Below, one piece after another: positions 18,828 to 28,167 of a stretch of 64,000 bases of DNA (its first letter is position 1; each line of letters starts with the position of its first letter). The notes under the pieces are model-generated. The model was not told where the DNA came from and did no database searches. It saw only the letters and a list, made by a program, of their open reading frames with translations. A program made the position numbers and the translations under genes. Origin of the DNA: Prochlorococcus marinus str. MIT 9107 (GTDB taxonomy: Bacteria > Cyanobacteriota > Cyanobacteriia > PCC-6307 > Cyanobiaceae); the NCBI RefSeq assembly GCF_000759855.1, contig NZ_JNAI01000010.1:62001-126000 (forward strand), in the 5' to 3' direction.

Positions 18828-19733
18828 TTAAAGGCTTTCAAGCTCTTGAACCCATTGATTTTGGGAATAGATAACTTCTTTCTTTGTATAGCTCATCGCA
18901 ATTTTTTTTTCTTTATACGCAACTTCGCCAATAAAAACAGGCCAAATCAACTGATCTTCATCATATTTGTGAATAATCCCTTGCTTATCAAGAAATAATG
19001 GATCTCCCTTTTTAATCATTTTCCAATCTTGGTTTATTCTCTCAGGATGAATTAAGCCATCAATATCTCCTTTTTCATCTCTTGGATAATCTATACTCCC
19101 TTGATGAACATGAACAATCAATTCCTTTGGTAGATCTATAAGGTGTTTTTTCAATTTATCTATCTCTTCCCTCAAAGAGCTAATTATTATTAAGAATCTA
19201 TCTATGATTTTTGGATCATAAAAATTTTGTGCGACAGCTCCTATTTCGATAACTAAACCACATGGCCAAGCTTCTACAAGAAAACCTGTCTGATCTTTAT
19301 CTTTTTCGTGTAAATAAATAGGCAATCCAAATTTGTTCTGCAGTAATGCAGCTAAACAAAAATCTTTGAATCTTCTCCCATACATAACAATACTTGTTCC
19401 CATATTTGCTGTAGTAGTATGCAAATCGATAGCAATTTGACAGGGTTTAGATCCATTAATTCCAAATTGATCGACTAAAAAATTGGCCCTATTAATTTCA
19501 TAAAAACTATTCTTTTGTTGTTTATAATTCTTACCTTCTTTAAAAGATCTATTTAAATCTGCATCTATATACCTGCATCCTTTTTCATAAGCCATAGGAT
19601 TACCTATGATGTACTCATATTCAATACCGTGTTTTAAACTATTCTCCTCTGTATTGAATTGCTTAACAGCCCAAATAGGATTAATTTCATTCCCATGAGT
19701 GCCTGAAACTATAAGTATTCTTTGAATAGTCAT
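18828..19733 (-). CDS. Probable aspartoacylase (AspA/AstE zinc hydrolase family)
   Basis: This 301-residue zinc-dependent deacylase is related to mammalian aspartoacylase. GTHGNE (residues 12-17) supplies the zinc-binding His and Glu. ADLNRSF is the substrate-binding Asn-Arg motif, IDLHTTTANMG supplies the third zinc ligand, and VIEIGAVAQ contains the catalytic Glu. In the family these enzymes cleave N-acyl amino acids such as N-acetyl-aspartate, but the true cyanobacterial substrate is unknown. It is divergently oriented from the GST-like gene, with only 23 bases between the start codons. Confidence 0.88.
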   Translation of the reverse strand: MTIQRILIVSGTHGNEINPIWAVKQFNTEENSLKHGIEYEYIIGNPMAYEKGCRYIDADLNRSFKEGKNYKQQKNSFYEINRANFLVDQFGINGSKPCQIAIDLHTTTANMGTSIVMYGRRFKDFCLAALLQNKFGLPIYLHEKDKDQTGFLVEAWPCGLVIEIGAVAQNFYDPKIIDRFLIIISSLREEIDKLKKHLIDLPKELIVHVHQGSIDYPRDEKGDIDGLIHPERINQDWKMIKKGDPLFLDKQGIIHKYDEDQLIWPVFIGEVAYKEKKIAMSYTKKEVIYSQNQWVQELESL

Positions 19734-19756
19734 TTTTTCTTTAAAAATAAAATTCT

Positions 19757-20701
19757 ATGCAAAATAAATACCTAATTAAAGCTTCCAAAAAATTCTGGTT
19801 TTGGTATTGGAAACAATTAATGAATGGTTTCGCGCCATCAGACATACAAGGTAATTATAAAAGACCTAAAGGAATAACAATTGATAGTGAATATAATATT
19901 AGTAATGAAAATAGACAAATTTATTTATTGGTAGGAAATTCTTGTCCATGGTGTCAAAGAACTTTACTCGTCCACGAAATCAAACATTTATCTAAAAAAG
20001 TTAAAGTTATTTTTTTAAAAGCAGATATTGAAAATGGAGAATGGGTTTTTAATAAAAACTTTAAAGGATTTATAAGGCTTTCTGACCTTTACAAAAAAGC
20101 TAATAAAAAAATAATTTTCAGAGCGACTTTACCTCTTTTAATTAGTTTTGGAAAAGATAAAGTAAATATTTTATCTAATGAAAGTTCTCAAATAATAAGA
20201 TTACTTAACACAATAAATAGTTCATCCAAACACAATACATTGAAAATCAAAGACTGTAATCAAGAACTTTTAGATTTAATTCATAACAACATAAATGATG
20301 GTGTATATCGATGCGGATTCGCCAGAAATCAGTCCTCATACGAAAAAGCAAGTAAAAATCTTTTCGCAGCTTTAAATGAGGTTGAAAATTCACTACAGAA
20401 AAATAAAGCTGACTGGATATGTGGAGAAGAGTTAACTTACGCAGATATTTATCTTTTCCCAACACTTATAAGGTGGGAACTTATATATAGCATCCTTTTT
20501 AAATGTACTGAACAAGAACTATCAAAGTTCCAGAAGATTATTGAATGGAGACTAAAATTTTTTAAATTATCTAATGTATATAAGACATGCTATGACGATC
20601 AATGGAAAAAAGATTACTACAAAGCTTTATTCCCTTTAAACCCAAATCAACTAATCCCAGTTTTACCATCGCTAAAAGAAATAATGAGATTAGAGTCTTA
20701 A
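19757..20701 (+). CDS. Glutathione S-transferase-like protein (Omega/Xi, ECM4-like)
   Basis: This 314-residue protein has an N-terminal thioredoxin-fold domain whose active-site motif is CPWCQR (Cys63 and Cys66). A C-terminal all-helical GST domain contains WICGEELTYADIYLFPTLIRW, a typical GST C-domain signature. The CPWxxR motif and length resemble glutathionyl-hydroquinone reductases (ECM4/YqjG), though those usually have CPWA; the second Cys could allow dithiol chemistry. A basic, tryptophan-rich N-terminus precedes the GST fold. It is divergent from aspartoacylase with a very short shared promoter region. Confidence 0.8.
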   Translation: MQNKYLIKASKKFWFWYWKQLMNGFAPSDIQGNYKRPKGITIDSEYNISNENRQIYLLVGNSCPWCQRTLLVHEIKHLSKKVKVIFLKADIENGEWVFNKNFKGFIRLSDLYKKANKKIIFRATLPLLISFGKDKVNILSNESSQIIRLLNTINSSSKHNTLKIKDCNQELLDLIHNNINDGVYRCGFARNQSSYEKASKNLFAALNEVENSLQKNKADWICGEELTYADIYLFPTLIRWELIYSILFKCTEQELSKFQKIIEWRLKFFKLSNVYKTCYDDQWKKDYYKALFPLNPNQLIPVLPSLKEIMRLES

Positions 20702-20830
20702 AAAACAGATAAATCAATTTCGACAAAAAAAAATGATGTTGTAATGAACACTTATTTAGTTCATAGATAATGCAATTCCATTAGAAATTAACTATGTTAT
20801 ATATGTCTACTAAAGTACGAAAAGCTTAAG

Positions 20831-21049
20831 ATGAAATCCATTGACGAACACATCCAAAAAGATCAATCGGAAATCGAATCTGCTAAAGCAGAGGGCAATC
20901 TTCCAAAGGTCAGACATCTAACTGAAGAACTTAAAGAACTCGAAGAATACAAGGATCATCATCCAGAGGATAAACATGATCCAAATGCTTTGGAATTATT
21001 CTGCGATGCCAATCCAGATGAACCAGAATGTCTTGTTTATGATGATTAA
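20831..21049 (+). CDS. cp12: Calvin-cycle regulator CP12
   Basis: This 72-residue, highly charged and probably partly disordered protein has the CP12 C-terminal module: an LCxxxPxxxEC-like loop in LFCDANPDEPECLVYDD with Cys58 and Cys67, preceded by the central acidic helix HLTEELKELEEY. CP12 forms a dark complex with GAPDH and phosphoribulokinase, switching off the Calvin cycle through redox of the Cys pairs. The N-terminal Cys pair used to hold PRK is absent, so only the GAPDH-binding C-terminal pair can be redox-active. It is followed by a terminator. Confidence 0.95.
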   Translation: MKSIDEHIQKDQSEIESAKAEGNLPKVRHLTEELKELEEYKDHHPEDKHDPNALELFCDANPDEPECLVYDD

Positions 21050-21071
21050 GTTTTATTTTGAAAGATTATTC

Positions 21072-21104
21072 ATAAAAAAAGGGGTATAAAACCCTTTTTT
21101 TTAT
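21072..21104 (+). terminator. Rho-independent terminator after cp12 (probably bidirectional)
   Basis: A-rich sequence, GGGT, a short ATAAA loop and ACCC are followed by eight T. The A tract on the other side allows termination of the convergent 63-aa gene too. Confidence 0.75.
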
Positions 21105-21118
21105 TTTTAAATTATGTG

Positions 21119-21310
21119 TTAATAATCCATATTAAAATCAGAAGGACTACCTGTCAGAGAACACACAACCGACTCTTCATTTTTCATTTCCTTAACCTCA
21201 AAAATTGGTCTTCCCATTTTCTTCAGAACCTCAATATCTTGGATAGTTTGACATCTTGCTATTATTTTCCCTTGTTGGTCAAAGCAATTGTAAAAATTCA
21301 TATTTTTCAT
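21119..21310 (-). CDS. Small conserved hypothetical protein (63 aa)
   Basis: This is a 63-residue soluble protein beginning MKNMNFYNCFDQQGKIIARC, with a central helix TIQDIEVLKKMGRPIFEV and an acidic C-terminal tail. The pattern of a short beta hairpin (NCFDQQGKIIARCQT) followed by a helix looks like a small alpha/beta domain. It has two Cys in the hairpin (residues 9 and 20) and a third near residue 50. I do not recognise a family. It is convergent with cp12 and separated from it by the shared terminator. Confidence 0.65.
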   Translation of the reverse strand: MKNMNFYNCFDQQGKIIARCQTIQDIEVLKKMGRPIFEVKEMKNEESVVCSLTGSPSDFNMDY

Positions 21311-21388
21311 TAAAGCAATATATTATTTATGGCTAATTTTTATGATTAAATCAAGTATATTTATTTGAAAAAAAATTTCTACTTTAAG

Positions 21389-22372
21389 TTATATTCTTTT
21401 CCATACTTCAGAAAGCAGTGAAGATAAACCTTTTTTTAAAGATGAAGAAATAACTAAGACTTTCATTTTAGATAAATTTTTTAACTCTTTTGTGATTATT
21501 TTCAAATAATCATCATCTACAAGTTCCATTTTATTTAAGACTACTATCCTCTCTTTATCTAAAAGACCTTTCCCATATTTTGCTAATTCCTGCTCAATTA
21601 TCTCAAAATCATTAATAGGATTTTCTGCCATTGAATCAATCAAATGTACAAGAATTTTCGTTCTTTGGATGTGCCTTAAAAAATCATGCCCTAAACCTAC
21701 TCCATCAGCTGCCCCTGATATTAATCCAGGTATATCAGCAAAAAGGCAGCCGTTCCCATCTACTTTTCTTACTACACCCAAATTAGGTATTAAAGTTGTG
21801 AAAGGATAATTTGCGATTTTTGGACGGGCAGATGATAAGACGGAAATTAAAGTACTTTTACCTGCATTTGGAAGGCCTATAATTCCAACCTCTGCAAGGA
21901 GTTTTAGTTCTAATCGAACCTCCCATATCTCACCATCTTTACCTTCAGTGAATGATTCTGGGGCTCTATTTTGATTACTCAAATAGTAAGCATTACCATG
22001 ACCACCTCTACCTCCAATGGCAATAGTTAAACTCTGTTTATCTTTAGTTAAGTCTCCTAAAAGAATGCCGGTTTTAATATCCCTTATTTCTGTACCGCAA
22101 GGAACTTTAAGGATCGTATCCTCACCTGAAGCGCCAGATCTTTTATTAGGACCTCCTTTGAATCCATCTTCAGCAATTATTTCTCTTTTGAATTTAAAAT
22201 CTAATAATGTTTGAAGATTATTATCAGCAACCAATATTATTGAACCGCCTCTACCACCATTCCCCCCAGAAGGTCCTCCAGCCGGAACAAATTTTTCTCT
22301 TCTAAATGAAACTATTCCATTCCCACCTTTTCCAGCTTTAAGAATAATGTTTGCCTGATCAATAAATTGCAC
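21389..22372 (-). CDS. obg: GTPase ObgE/CgtA
   Basis: This 327-residue Obg-family GTPase is involved in 50S subunit maturation and stress response. The N-terminal glycine-rich Obg fold contains [20 protein letters not shown] and similar Gly repeats. The G domain follows with G1 [11 protein letters not shown]3 [10 protein letters not shown]4 NKME and G5 ISSS. It lacks the C-terminal OCT domain found in some Gram-positives, as usual for cyanobacteria. It is encoded immediately downstream of mutS2 (40-base gap). Confidence 0.96.
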   Translation of the reverse strand: MQFIDQANIILKAGKGGNGIVSFRREKFVPAGGPSGGNGGRGGSIILVADNNLQTLLDFKFKREIIAEDGFKGGPNKRSGASGEDTILKVPCGTEIRDIKTGILLGDLTKDKQSLTIAIGGRGGHGNAYYLSNQNRAPESFTEGKDGEIWEVRLELKLLAEVGIIGLPNAGKSTLISVLSSARPKIANYPFTTLIPNLGVVRKVDGNGCLFADIPGLISGAADGVGLGHDFLRHIQRTKILVHLIDSMAENPINDFEIIEQELAKYGKGLLDKERIVVLNKMELVDDDYLKIITKELKNLSKMKVLVISSSLKKGLSSLLSEVWKRI

Positions 22373-22412
22373 TTAATACACTTATTTAATGGGTTTCTAA
22401 ATATTTTTAATT

Positions 22413-24824
22413 TTATTTTATCCACGCAATACTGCAACCAGGTCCACCCTCTTTGGTGGCTGCATCTTCAATCTTATCAACATAATTTAACCCTGATAAC
22501 CATTCTCTTAAACCTTTTTTTAATTTCCCAGTCCCAATTCCATGAACAATCCATAACGGTCCATGAAATTTTCTGATTTTCTCCTCAATAATTATTTCGG
22601 CTTCATGAACTCTTAGCCCCCTTACGTCAATTGTATTTTTACTCGTTCTAATTTTAGAAAAAGAAAAATCTTCTCTTGAAGACTTGATATCGATTTTAGA
22701 CTTTTTGAAATTAGGCTTTTCCCCATTAACACCTTCAAAATCATTTGCAGATAATGTACTTCTGAATGAACCACATTTAACTTCGTAATAACCACCTTTT
22801 TTATCTAAATCTACAATTTGTCCCTTACTATTTAGACTTTTAATTTTCACAAAATCGCCTACCTTAGGATTCCATGATATTGACTTTTCAACTCTTTTTT
22901 GAGTTAGATGTTCTGTCTCAATTTCTTTTAATCTTTTTCCTATAATTCTAGTATCCTCTCCGCTAACATTTTGATCTCTTAATTTCTTAATCAAATCTAT
23001 TACTTCTTTTTTAGCAGATAAAATATGTTTGGATAATTTATATCTTTCAATTTCCTGAATTTTTTCAGCGTTTATTTTTTGAAATTCATAATTTTTCTTT
23101 AACTCATCATGTAATATTTCAGTTCTAGCAATAAGTTCTGCAGCTGCTTCTGCAGATTTTTGTTGTTTAATCCTCTCATCCTCAAGTCCTTTAATAATGC
23201 TGTTAATATTATCAACTTCTTTTGGCTTTAGATAATTTGCAGCTTCACTAAGTATACTTTCATTGAGACCTAATCTTTTGGAGATTGACAAAGCATTACT
23301 TCTCCCAGGAATGCCCCAATTGAGTATATATTTTGGCTTAAAAGAATCGTCATCAAAGGCAACTGAAGCGTTTTCGAATCTAGAGTCATTATATTTTAAT
23401 GCCTTAATATCTCCATAATGAGTAGTTGCTAAAGTTATATCAGATTTGTTTGCAAATTCTTTTAACAAAGCCATTGCGAGAGCACTACCTTCAACAGGAT
23501 CTGTGCCGGATCCAATCTCATCTAACAAAACAATTGATAATCCTCTCCTATTTTCAAGTAATTCTAAGATCTTTTTTATGCGGGATATATGCCCGCTGAA
23601 GGTAGATAAATTTTCTTCTAATGATTGATTATCCCCTATATCAACATATATATTTGGACAAAAAGGGATGACTGGACTATTAGTTGAGGGAATCAACAAT
23701 CCTGATCTAGCCATTAATAATGACAAACCCAAACCCTTTAAAGCAGCTGTTTTACCTCCAGTATTGGGACCTGTAATAGCTACAACTTTAATATTTCTAT
23801 TTATATGAAAATCAACAGCCACTGGTGGAGGATCTCCTTTTTTCTTGTTTTCCCAAATCAATAATGGATGAGAAAAACCAATTAAGGAAACAATAGGATC
23901 TTTTCCCAAAATAGGAGTTTTACCTCCAATCCATTTCGAATATCTTGAACGAGTTAGAGCATTTTCTAATCTCAATAAAATCGATACCATTGCAATGAGA
24001 TTCTCTGAATTATCACTAATAACTTGAGACCATTTTTGCAGTAATTTGAATTCTTCTGCTGTGACCCTAGCCTCTAAAGAAGCAATCTTATTACCTTTTT
24101 TTACTACGCTATCAGGTTCAAAGTATACAGTATTTCCAGAAGATGAAGAGTCATGAATTATGCCACTAAATTTATCTACATAATTGACTTTTACTGCTAC
24201 AACAGGTCTACCATACCGATCACCAATTATAGAATCTTGCAAATAAACTAAATTCTTTTGAATAAATTTATCAACTAATGTTTTTCTTTCCAGTTTCTTA
24301 GATAATAATTCTTTTCTGAGAATAGATAAATTGCTACTAGCATTGTCTGAAATCCTTCCATTAGGTTCGATTCCATTTTTTAAAATCGTTTCGATATTTT
24401 GATGGTCAATTAAATTTTTTGTAAATGAGGAAATAAAAGGCCTTTGTTCAAAATCTAATAAGATGTCTTTTAAATTTCTTGCCGCAGCAATTGTTTTGGC
24501 TATTTCTAATAAGTCAGAAGAGAGGATCACGCCTCCCTTTGAACAAATTTCAATATTTCTTTTTATATCAAATACATCAGAAAAGCTAATTGATTTATCA
24601 AGATTATTTTCTAGCTCAGTTATTTCAACAGTTTCATTCAAAAGTCTTTTAGAAACATCATATTCAGAGGGGATTACAAAACTTAAGATTGCTTGTTTAC
24701 CCATTTCTGTAGAGGCAAAAGAAGATAAATGCCTTTTTAATAAATGCCAATCTAAAAGATTTATAGATTCATCTTCCAACACAGTCTCTGTATATGAATT
24801 TTTAGATTGATTTTGCTCTTGCAT
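22413..24824 (-). CDS. mutS2: MutS2 family endonuclease/ATPase
   Basis: This 803-residue MutS-like ATPase lacks the mismatch-recognition domain and ends in an Smr nuclease domain. Walker A is in ITGPNTGGKTAALKG and Walker B in IVLLDEIGSGTDPVEG, followed by a long coiled coil (EDERIKQQKSAEAAAELIAR region). The Smr domain carries IDVRGLRVHEAE and HGIGTGKLKKGLREWL. Family members suppress recombination and, in Bacillus, rescue collided ribosomes. The ATG at 24824 is preferred; an in-frame TTG at 24839 would overlap the stop of the VOC gene. Confidence 0.95.
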   Translation of the reverse strand: MQEQNQSKNSYTETVLEDESINLLDWHLLKRHLSSFASTEMGKQAILSFVIPSEYDVSKRLLNETVEITELENNLDKSISFSDVFDIKRNIEICSKGGVILSSDLLEIAKTIAAARNLKDILLDFEQRPFISSFTKNLIDHQNIETILKNGIEPNGRISDNASSNLSILRKELLSKKLERKTLVDKFIQKNLVYLQDSIIGDRYGRPVVAVKVNYVDKFSGIIHDSSSSGNTVYFEPDSVVKKGNKIASLEARVTAEEFKLLQKWSQVISDNSENLIAMVSILLRLENALTRSRYSKWIGGKTPILGKDPIVSLIGFSHPLLIWENKKKGDPPPVAVDFHINRNIKVVAITGPNTGGKTAALKGLGLSLLMARSGLLIPSTNSPVIPFCPNIYVDIGDNQSLEENLSTFSGHISRIKKILELLENRRGLSIVLLDEIGSGTDPVEGSALAMALLKEFANKSDITLATTHYGDIKALKYNDSRFENASVAFDDDSFKPKYILNWGIPGRSNALSISKRLGLNESILSEAANYLKPKEVDNINSIIKGLEDERIKQQKSAEAAAELIARTEILHDELKKNYEFQKINAEKIQEIERYKLSKHILSAKKEVIDLIKKLRDQNVSGEDTRIIGKRLKEIETEHLTQKRVEKSISWNPKVGDFVKIKSLNSKGQIVDLDKKGGYYEVKCGSFRSTLSANDFEGVNGEKPNFKKSKIDIKSSREDFSFSKIRTSKNTIDVRGLRVHEAEIIIEEKIRKFHGPLWIVHGIGTGKLKKGLREWLSGLNYVDKIEDAATKEGGPGCSIAWIK

Positions 24825-24835
24825 ACAAAAAAGGA

Positions 24836-25195
24836 TCAAACATTTGATTGAATCCCTTCTGGAGGAACATATAGCATCTCAAGCCAGTTTCCTTCAGTAT
24901 CTTTCATGTAAAAAGATGCTGTTCCATCTCTATGTTCATGTAAAGGCCCAACTTTTACTCCAGAGTTTTTTAAATCATTCTGAATATTTATTACTTCTTG
25001 TTTAGTTTCAAAGTGAAAAGCAAAGTGTGGTCCCGCAGCTTTATAGCTAGGGCCTAACAATGCCAGTCCATCTTTACCTTTACCAGCTTCCAAATAAGAC
25101 CAATCTTTATCATCCCAAATCAAATTCATTCCCAATTTAAGGTAAAAAGATTTGGCCCTCTCGAGATTTTCTACTCTAAGTGCAATGTGACCTAT
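24836..25195 (-). CDS. VOC/glyoxalase-fold protein, start at ATA suggested by Shine-Dalgarno
   Basis: This single-domain vicinal-oxygen-chelate protein of about 119 residues has one beta-alpha-beta-beta-beta module: GHIALRVENLERAKSFYLKL (His metal ligand), a GPHFAFHFET centre and a DTEGNWLEMLYVP end (Glu ligand). It resembles glyoxalase I and related isomerases/dioxygenases; the substrate is unknown. On the minus strand AAGGAG is followed after 8 bases by ATA at 25195, giving M-GHIALRVEN. The only conventional start in the frame is TTG at 25228, eleven residues further up and without a ribosome site. It sits just upstream of mutS2. Confidence 0.83.
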   Translation of the reverse strand: MGHIALRVENLERAKSFYLKLGMNLIWDDKDWSYLEAGKGKDGLALLGPSYKAAGPHFAFHFETKQEVINIQNDLKNSGVKVGPLHEHRDGTASFYMKDTEGNWLEMLYVPPEGIQSNV

Positions 25196-25285
25196 CCTAT
25201 TTACTCCTTGTGAAAACTTTAAAAACAAAGCGCTAAATTTAATATTAAACTAAGAATAAACCAAATTTCTGTTAATAATGAGTTT

Positions 25286-26287
25286 TTAAGTATCCTTCAA
25301 CCATTGAGATGCATCACAAGCATGATAAGTGAGTATTAATTTTGCTCCTGCTCTCTTAAAACTAAGTAACGTTTCTAAGACAATATCTTTTTCATTAATC
25401 CAATTCTTCATAGCAGCAGACTTCACCATAGAATACTCCCCACTAACGTTATATGCAGCTATAGGTTTATTTGAAAAAGTACTTAGTCTATAAACAATAT
25501 CCAAATATGAAATGCCAGGTTTTACCATCAAAATATCTGCTCCTTCATACTGATCCAATGCAGATTCAATTAAAGCCTCTTTTGAATTTGCAGGGTCCAT
25601 TTGATACGTAGATTTATTATCTGGAATTATTTTTTTACTATTTTCTCTTGGAGCGGAATCTAAAGCAGTTCTAAATGGCCCATAATAAGCAGATGAAAAT
25701 TTTGCCGTATAACTAATAATACCTACATCACTAAATCCATTACTATCAAGCGAATTTCTTATAGCTCCAACTCTCCCATCCATCATGTCACTAGGACCGA
25801 TAAAATCTGCTCCAGCTCTAGCTTGCGTTAAAGCTTGTTTTTTTAAAATATCAATTGTTTCATCATTCAATATTTTTCCTGTCTCATCAACTAATCCATC
25901 ATGTCCATCACATGAGTATGGGTCCAAAGCAACATCTGTCATTATTGCCATTTCTGGAACCTCTTTTTTTAAAATCCGAATAGCTTTAGGTATTAAACCC
26001 TTTTCATTAAAACACTCTGCTCCGTCCTCAGTCTTTAATCTATCGTTTATTTTCGGGAAAAGAACAATACATCTTATTCCCAATTCCCATGCCCTTATCA
26101 CCTCCTTTATTAATCCATTCATATCCCATCTAAAAGTTCCAGGCATTGCCGAAATTTCTTCTTTAAAATCCTTTTCATGAACAAATAATGGATAAATAAA
26201 ATCCGAAGAATCTAAATAATTTTCTCTTACCATCTCTCTAATTGCCTCAGTCCTTCTTAATCTTCTTGGGCGAATAATCGAATTCAT
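25286..26287 (-). CDS. hemB: Delta-aminolevulinic acid dehydratase (porphobilinogen synthase)
   Basis: This 333-residue enzyme joins two 5-aminolevulinate molecules into porphobilinogen for haem and chlorophyll. The Schiff-base lysines are in SYTAKFSSAYYGPFR and in LMVKPGISYLDI. The metal-binding segment is DVALDPYSCDGHDGLV, the aspartate-rich form typical of magnesium-dependent enzymes rather than the Cys-rich zinc form. The ending LTYHACDASQWL is usual. It is divergent from the SulP bicarbonate transporter with a 224-base shared control region. Confidence 0.97.
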   Translation of the reverse strand: MNSIIRPRRLRRTEAIREMVRENYLDSSDFIYPLFVHEKDFKEEISAMPGTFRWDMNGLIKEVIRAWELGIRCIVLFPKINDRLKTEDGAECFNEKGLIPKAIRILKKEVPEMAIMTDVALDPYSCDGHDGLVDETGKILNDETIDILKKQALTQARAGADFIGPSDMMDGRVGAIRNSLDSNGFSDVGIISYTAKFSSAYYGPFRTALDSAPRENSKKIIPDNKSTYQMDPANSKEALIESALDQYEGADILMVKPGISYLDIVYRLSTFSNKPIAAYNVSGEYSMVKSAAMKNWINEKDIVLETLLSFKRAGAKLILTYHACDASQWLKDT

Positions 26288-26445
26288 TTGAATATTATTT
26301 AAATTGAAAAATATTTATCTATTACGATAGACTGTTAACTTACATATAAATCAAAAAAAAATGTCTTTTGTTCAGGAAAATTAACGTAATTAATGAATAA
26401 ATAATTAAACAAAGTTATATAAAAATTTTGCGTAAACTTAATTTT

Positions 26446-26474
26446 TTTACAAATTTACTACATAAAGAGATAAT
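26446..26474 (+). promoter_or_regulatory. Sigma70-type promoter of the SulP-sbtA-sbtB operon
   Basis: TTTACA (26446-26451) and GATAAT (26469-26474) are separated by exactly 17 bases and match the -35 and -10 consensus at five of six positions each. The predicted start is near 26481, giving a leader of about 30 bases that includes the GAGGAG ribosome site at 26499-26504. Confidence 0.5.
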
Positions 26475-26511
26475 ATTTCTTAGTTAATACATTTATTTGA
26501 GGAGAATTTCT

Positions 26512-28161
26512 TTGAAAATAATCAATGGATTCCATCTTAAAAATATTAGGGGTGATATTTTAGGAGGAATTACAGCCGCAGTTGTGGCTTTACCTCTTGC
26601 CCTTGCTTTTGGTAATGCAGCTTTGGGTCCAGGTGGAGCTATTTACGGATTATATGGAGCAGTAGTAGTTGGTTTTTTGGCTGCATTATTTGGAGGTACA
26701 CCTGCTCAAGTTAGCGGACCAACAGGGCCAATGAGTGTAACTGTTGCCGGAGTGGTTGCAGGTTTAGCAGCAGTTGGAGTTCCTAGAGATTTATCTGCAG
26801 GACAAATCTTACCTTTAGTAATGGCTGCAGTAGTAATTGGTGGTTTATTACAAATTGCGTTTGGAATTCTCAAGCTAGGAAAATATATAACTCTTGTACC
26901 ATATTCTGTTGTATCGGGATTCATGTCTGGTATCGGTGTAATAATCATTGCACTTCAAATTGGACCACTATTAGGAATAAGTACAAGAGGAGGGGTAGTT
27001 GACTCTTTAAGTACTGTTTTCTCAAATTTCGAACCCAATGGTGCTGCCATTGGAGTAGCAATAATGACATTAGCGATAGTATTTCTAACTCCTAGAAAAA
27101 TAACTCAGTGGGTTCCTTCACCACTTTTAGCATTATTAATAGTCACTCCAATATCAATTTTTTTTGGTGGAACAATAGATAGAATTGGAGAAATTCCTAG
27201 AGGAGTTCCATCTTTAGATTTTCCTAGTTTCAACCAGTATTTTCCTATTATATTTAAAGCTGGTCTCGTATTAGCAGTACTTGGTGCGATTGATTCCTTA
27301 CTAACATCCCTAGTAGCAGACAATATTTCTCAAACAAAACATAATTCTGATAGAGAGCTGATTGGACAGGGGATAGGAAATGCTGTGGCAGGTCTTTTTT
27401 CAGGCTTGCCTGGTGCAGGTGCAACAATGAGAACTGTTATAAATGTCAAATCAGGTGGATCTACTCCTTTATCAGGAATGGTTCACTCGATTGTATTACT
27501 AATAGTTTTAGTTGGTGCAGGACCATTAGCAGAACAAATACCTACAGCTCTTTTAGCAGGTATCCTAATCAAGGTTGGATTGGATATAATTGACTGGGGA
27601 TTCTTGCTCAGGGCGCATAAATTATCTCTAAAAACTTCAGTTGTTATGTATGGTGTACTCCTAATGACAGTTTTTTGGGATTTAATATGGGCAGTACTAG
27701 TTGGGGTATTTATTGCAAACATGTTGACTATTGATTCAATTACTGAAACTCAACTCGAAGGCATGGAAGAGGATAATCCTTCATTAACAGGTAATAATCA
27801 AGTTCAAAATACATTACCGACTGATGAAAAAGCACTGCTTGATAGATGCTCTGGAGAAGTAATGTTATTTAGACTCAAAGGACCACTTAGTTTTGGTGCC
27901 GCAAAAGGTATCTCTGACAGAATGAATCTGGTAAGAAATTACAAGATTCTGATATTAGATATTACTGATGTTCCAAGACTTGGCGTGACAGCAACCCTTG
28001 CTATTGAAGATATGATGCAAGAAGCTAAAAACAATTCTAGGAAAGCATTTGTTGCTGGCGCGAATGAAAAAGTTCGAGAAAGACTTTCAAAGTTTGGCGT
28101 TGATGGAATCATTGAAACAAGAAAACAAGCTTTAGAAAAGGCTTTAAATGAATTAACTTAA
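26512..28161 (+). CDS. SulP-family anion transporter, likely BicA-type bicarbonate transporter
   Basis: This 549-residue membrane transporter has 10-12 hydrophobic segments, then a C-terminal STAS domain starting around residue 435 (GEVMLFRLKGPLSFGAAKGI, ILDITDVPRLGVTATLAIED). SulP motifs include the N-terminal LPLALAFGNAALGPGGAIYG and SGPTGPMSVTVAGVVAG. In cyanobacteria the SulP branch adjacent to sbtA is associated with Na+-dependent bicarbonate uptake (BicA), while others carry sulfate. The start is TTG at 26512, placed 7 bases after the GAGGAG ribosome site. It precedes sbtA by 6 bases, supporting the inorganic-carbon role. Confidence 0.9.
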   Translation: MKIINGFHLKNIRGDILGGITAAVVALPLALAFGNAALGPGGAIYGLYGAVVVGFLAALFGGTPAQVSGPTGPMSVTVAGVVAGLAAVGVPRDLSAGQILPLVMAAVVIGGLLQIAFGILKLGKYITLVPYSVVSGFMSGIGVIIIALQIGPLLGISTRGGVVDSLSTVFSNFEPNGAAIGVAIMTLAIVFLTPRKITQWVPSPLLALLIVTPISIFFGGTIDRIGEIPRGVPSLDFPSFNQYFPIIFKAGLVLAVLGAIDSLLTSLVADNISQTKHNSDRELIGQGIGNAVAGLFSGLPGAGATMRTVINVKSGGSTPLSGMVHSIVLLIVLVGAGPLAEQIPTALLAGILIKVGLDIIDWGFLLRAHKLSLKTSVVMYGVLLMTVFWDLIWAVLVGVFIANMLTIDSITETQLEGMEEDNPSLTGNNQVQNTLPTDEKALLDRCSGEVMLFRLKGPLSFGAAKGISDRMNLVRNYKILILDITDVPRLGVTATLAIEDMMQEAKNNSRKAFVAGANEKVRERLSKFGVDGIIETRKQALEKALNELT

Positions 28162-28167
28162 TAATCT

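Noticed and set aside
22367-22576. 69-aa ORF between obg and the mutS2 end
   Set aside because: It mostly overlaps mutS2 antisense sequence and has no plausible start context or domain.
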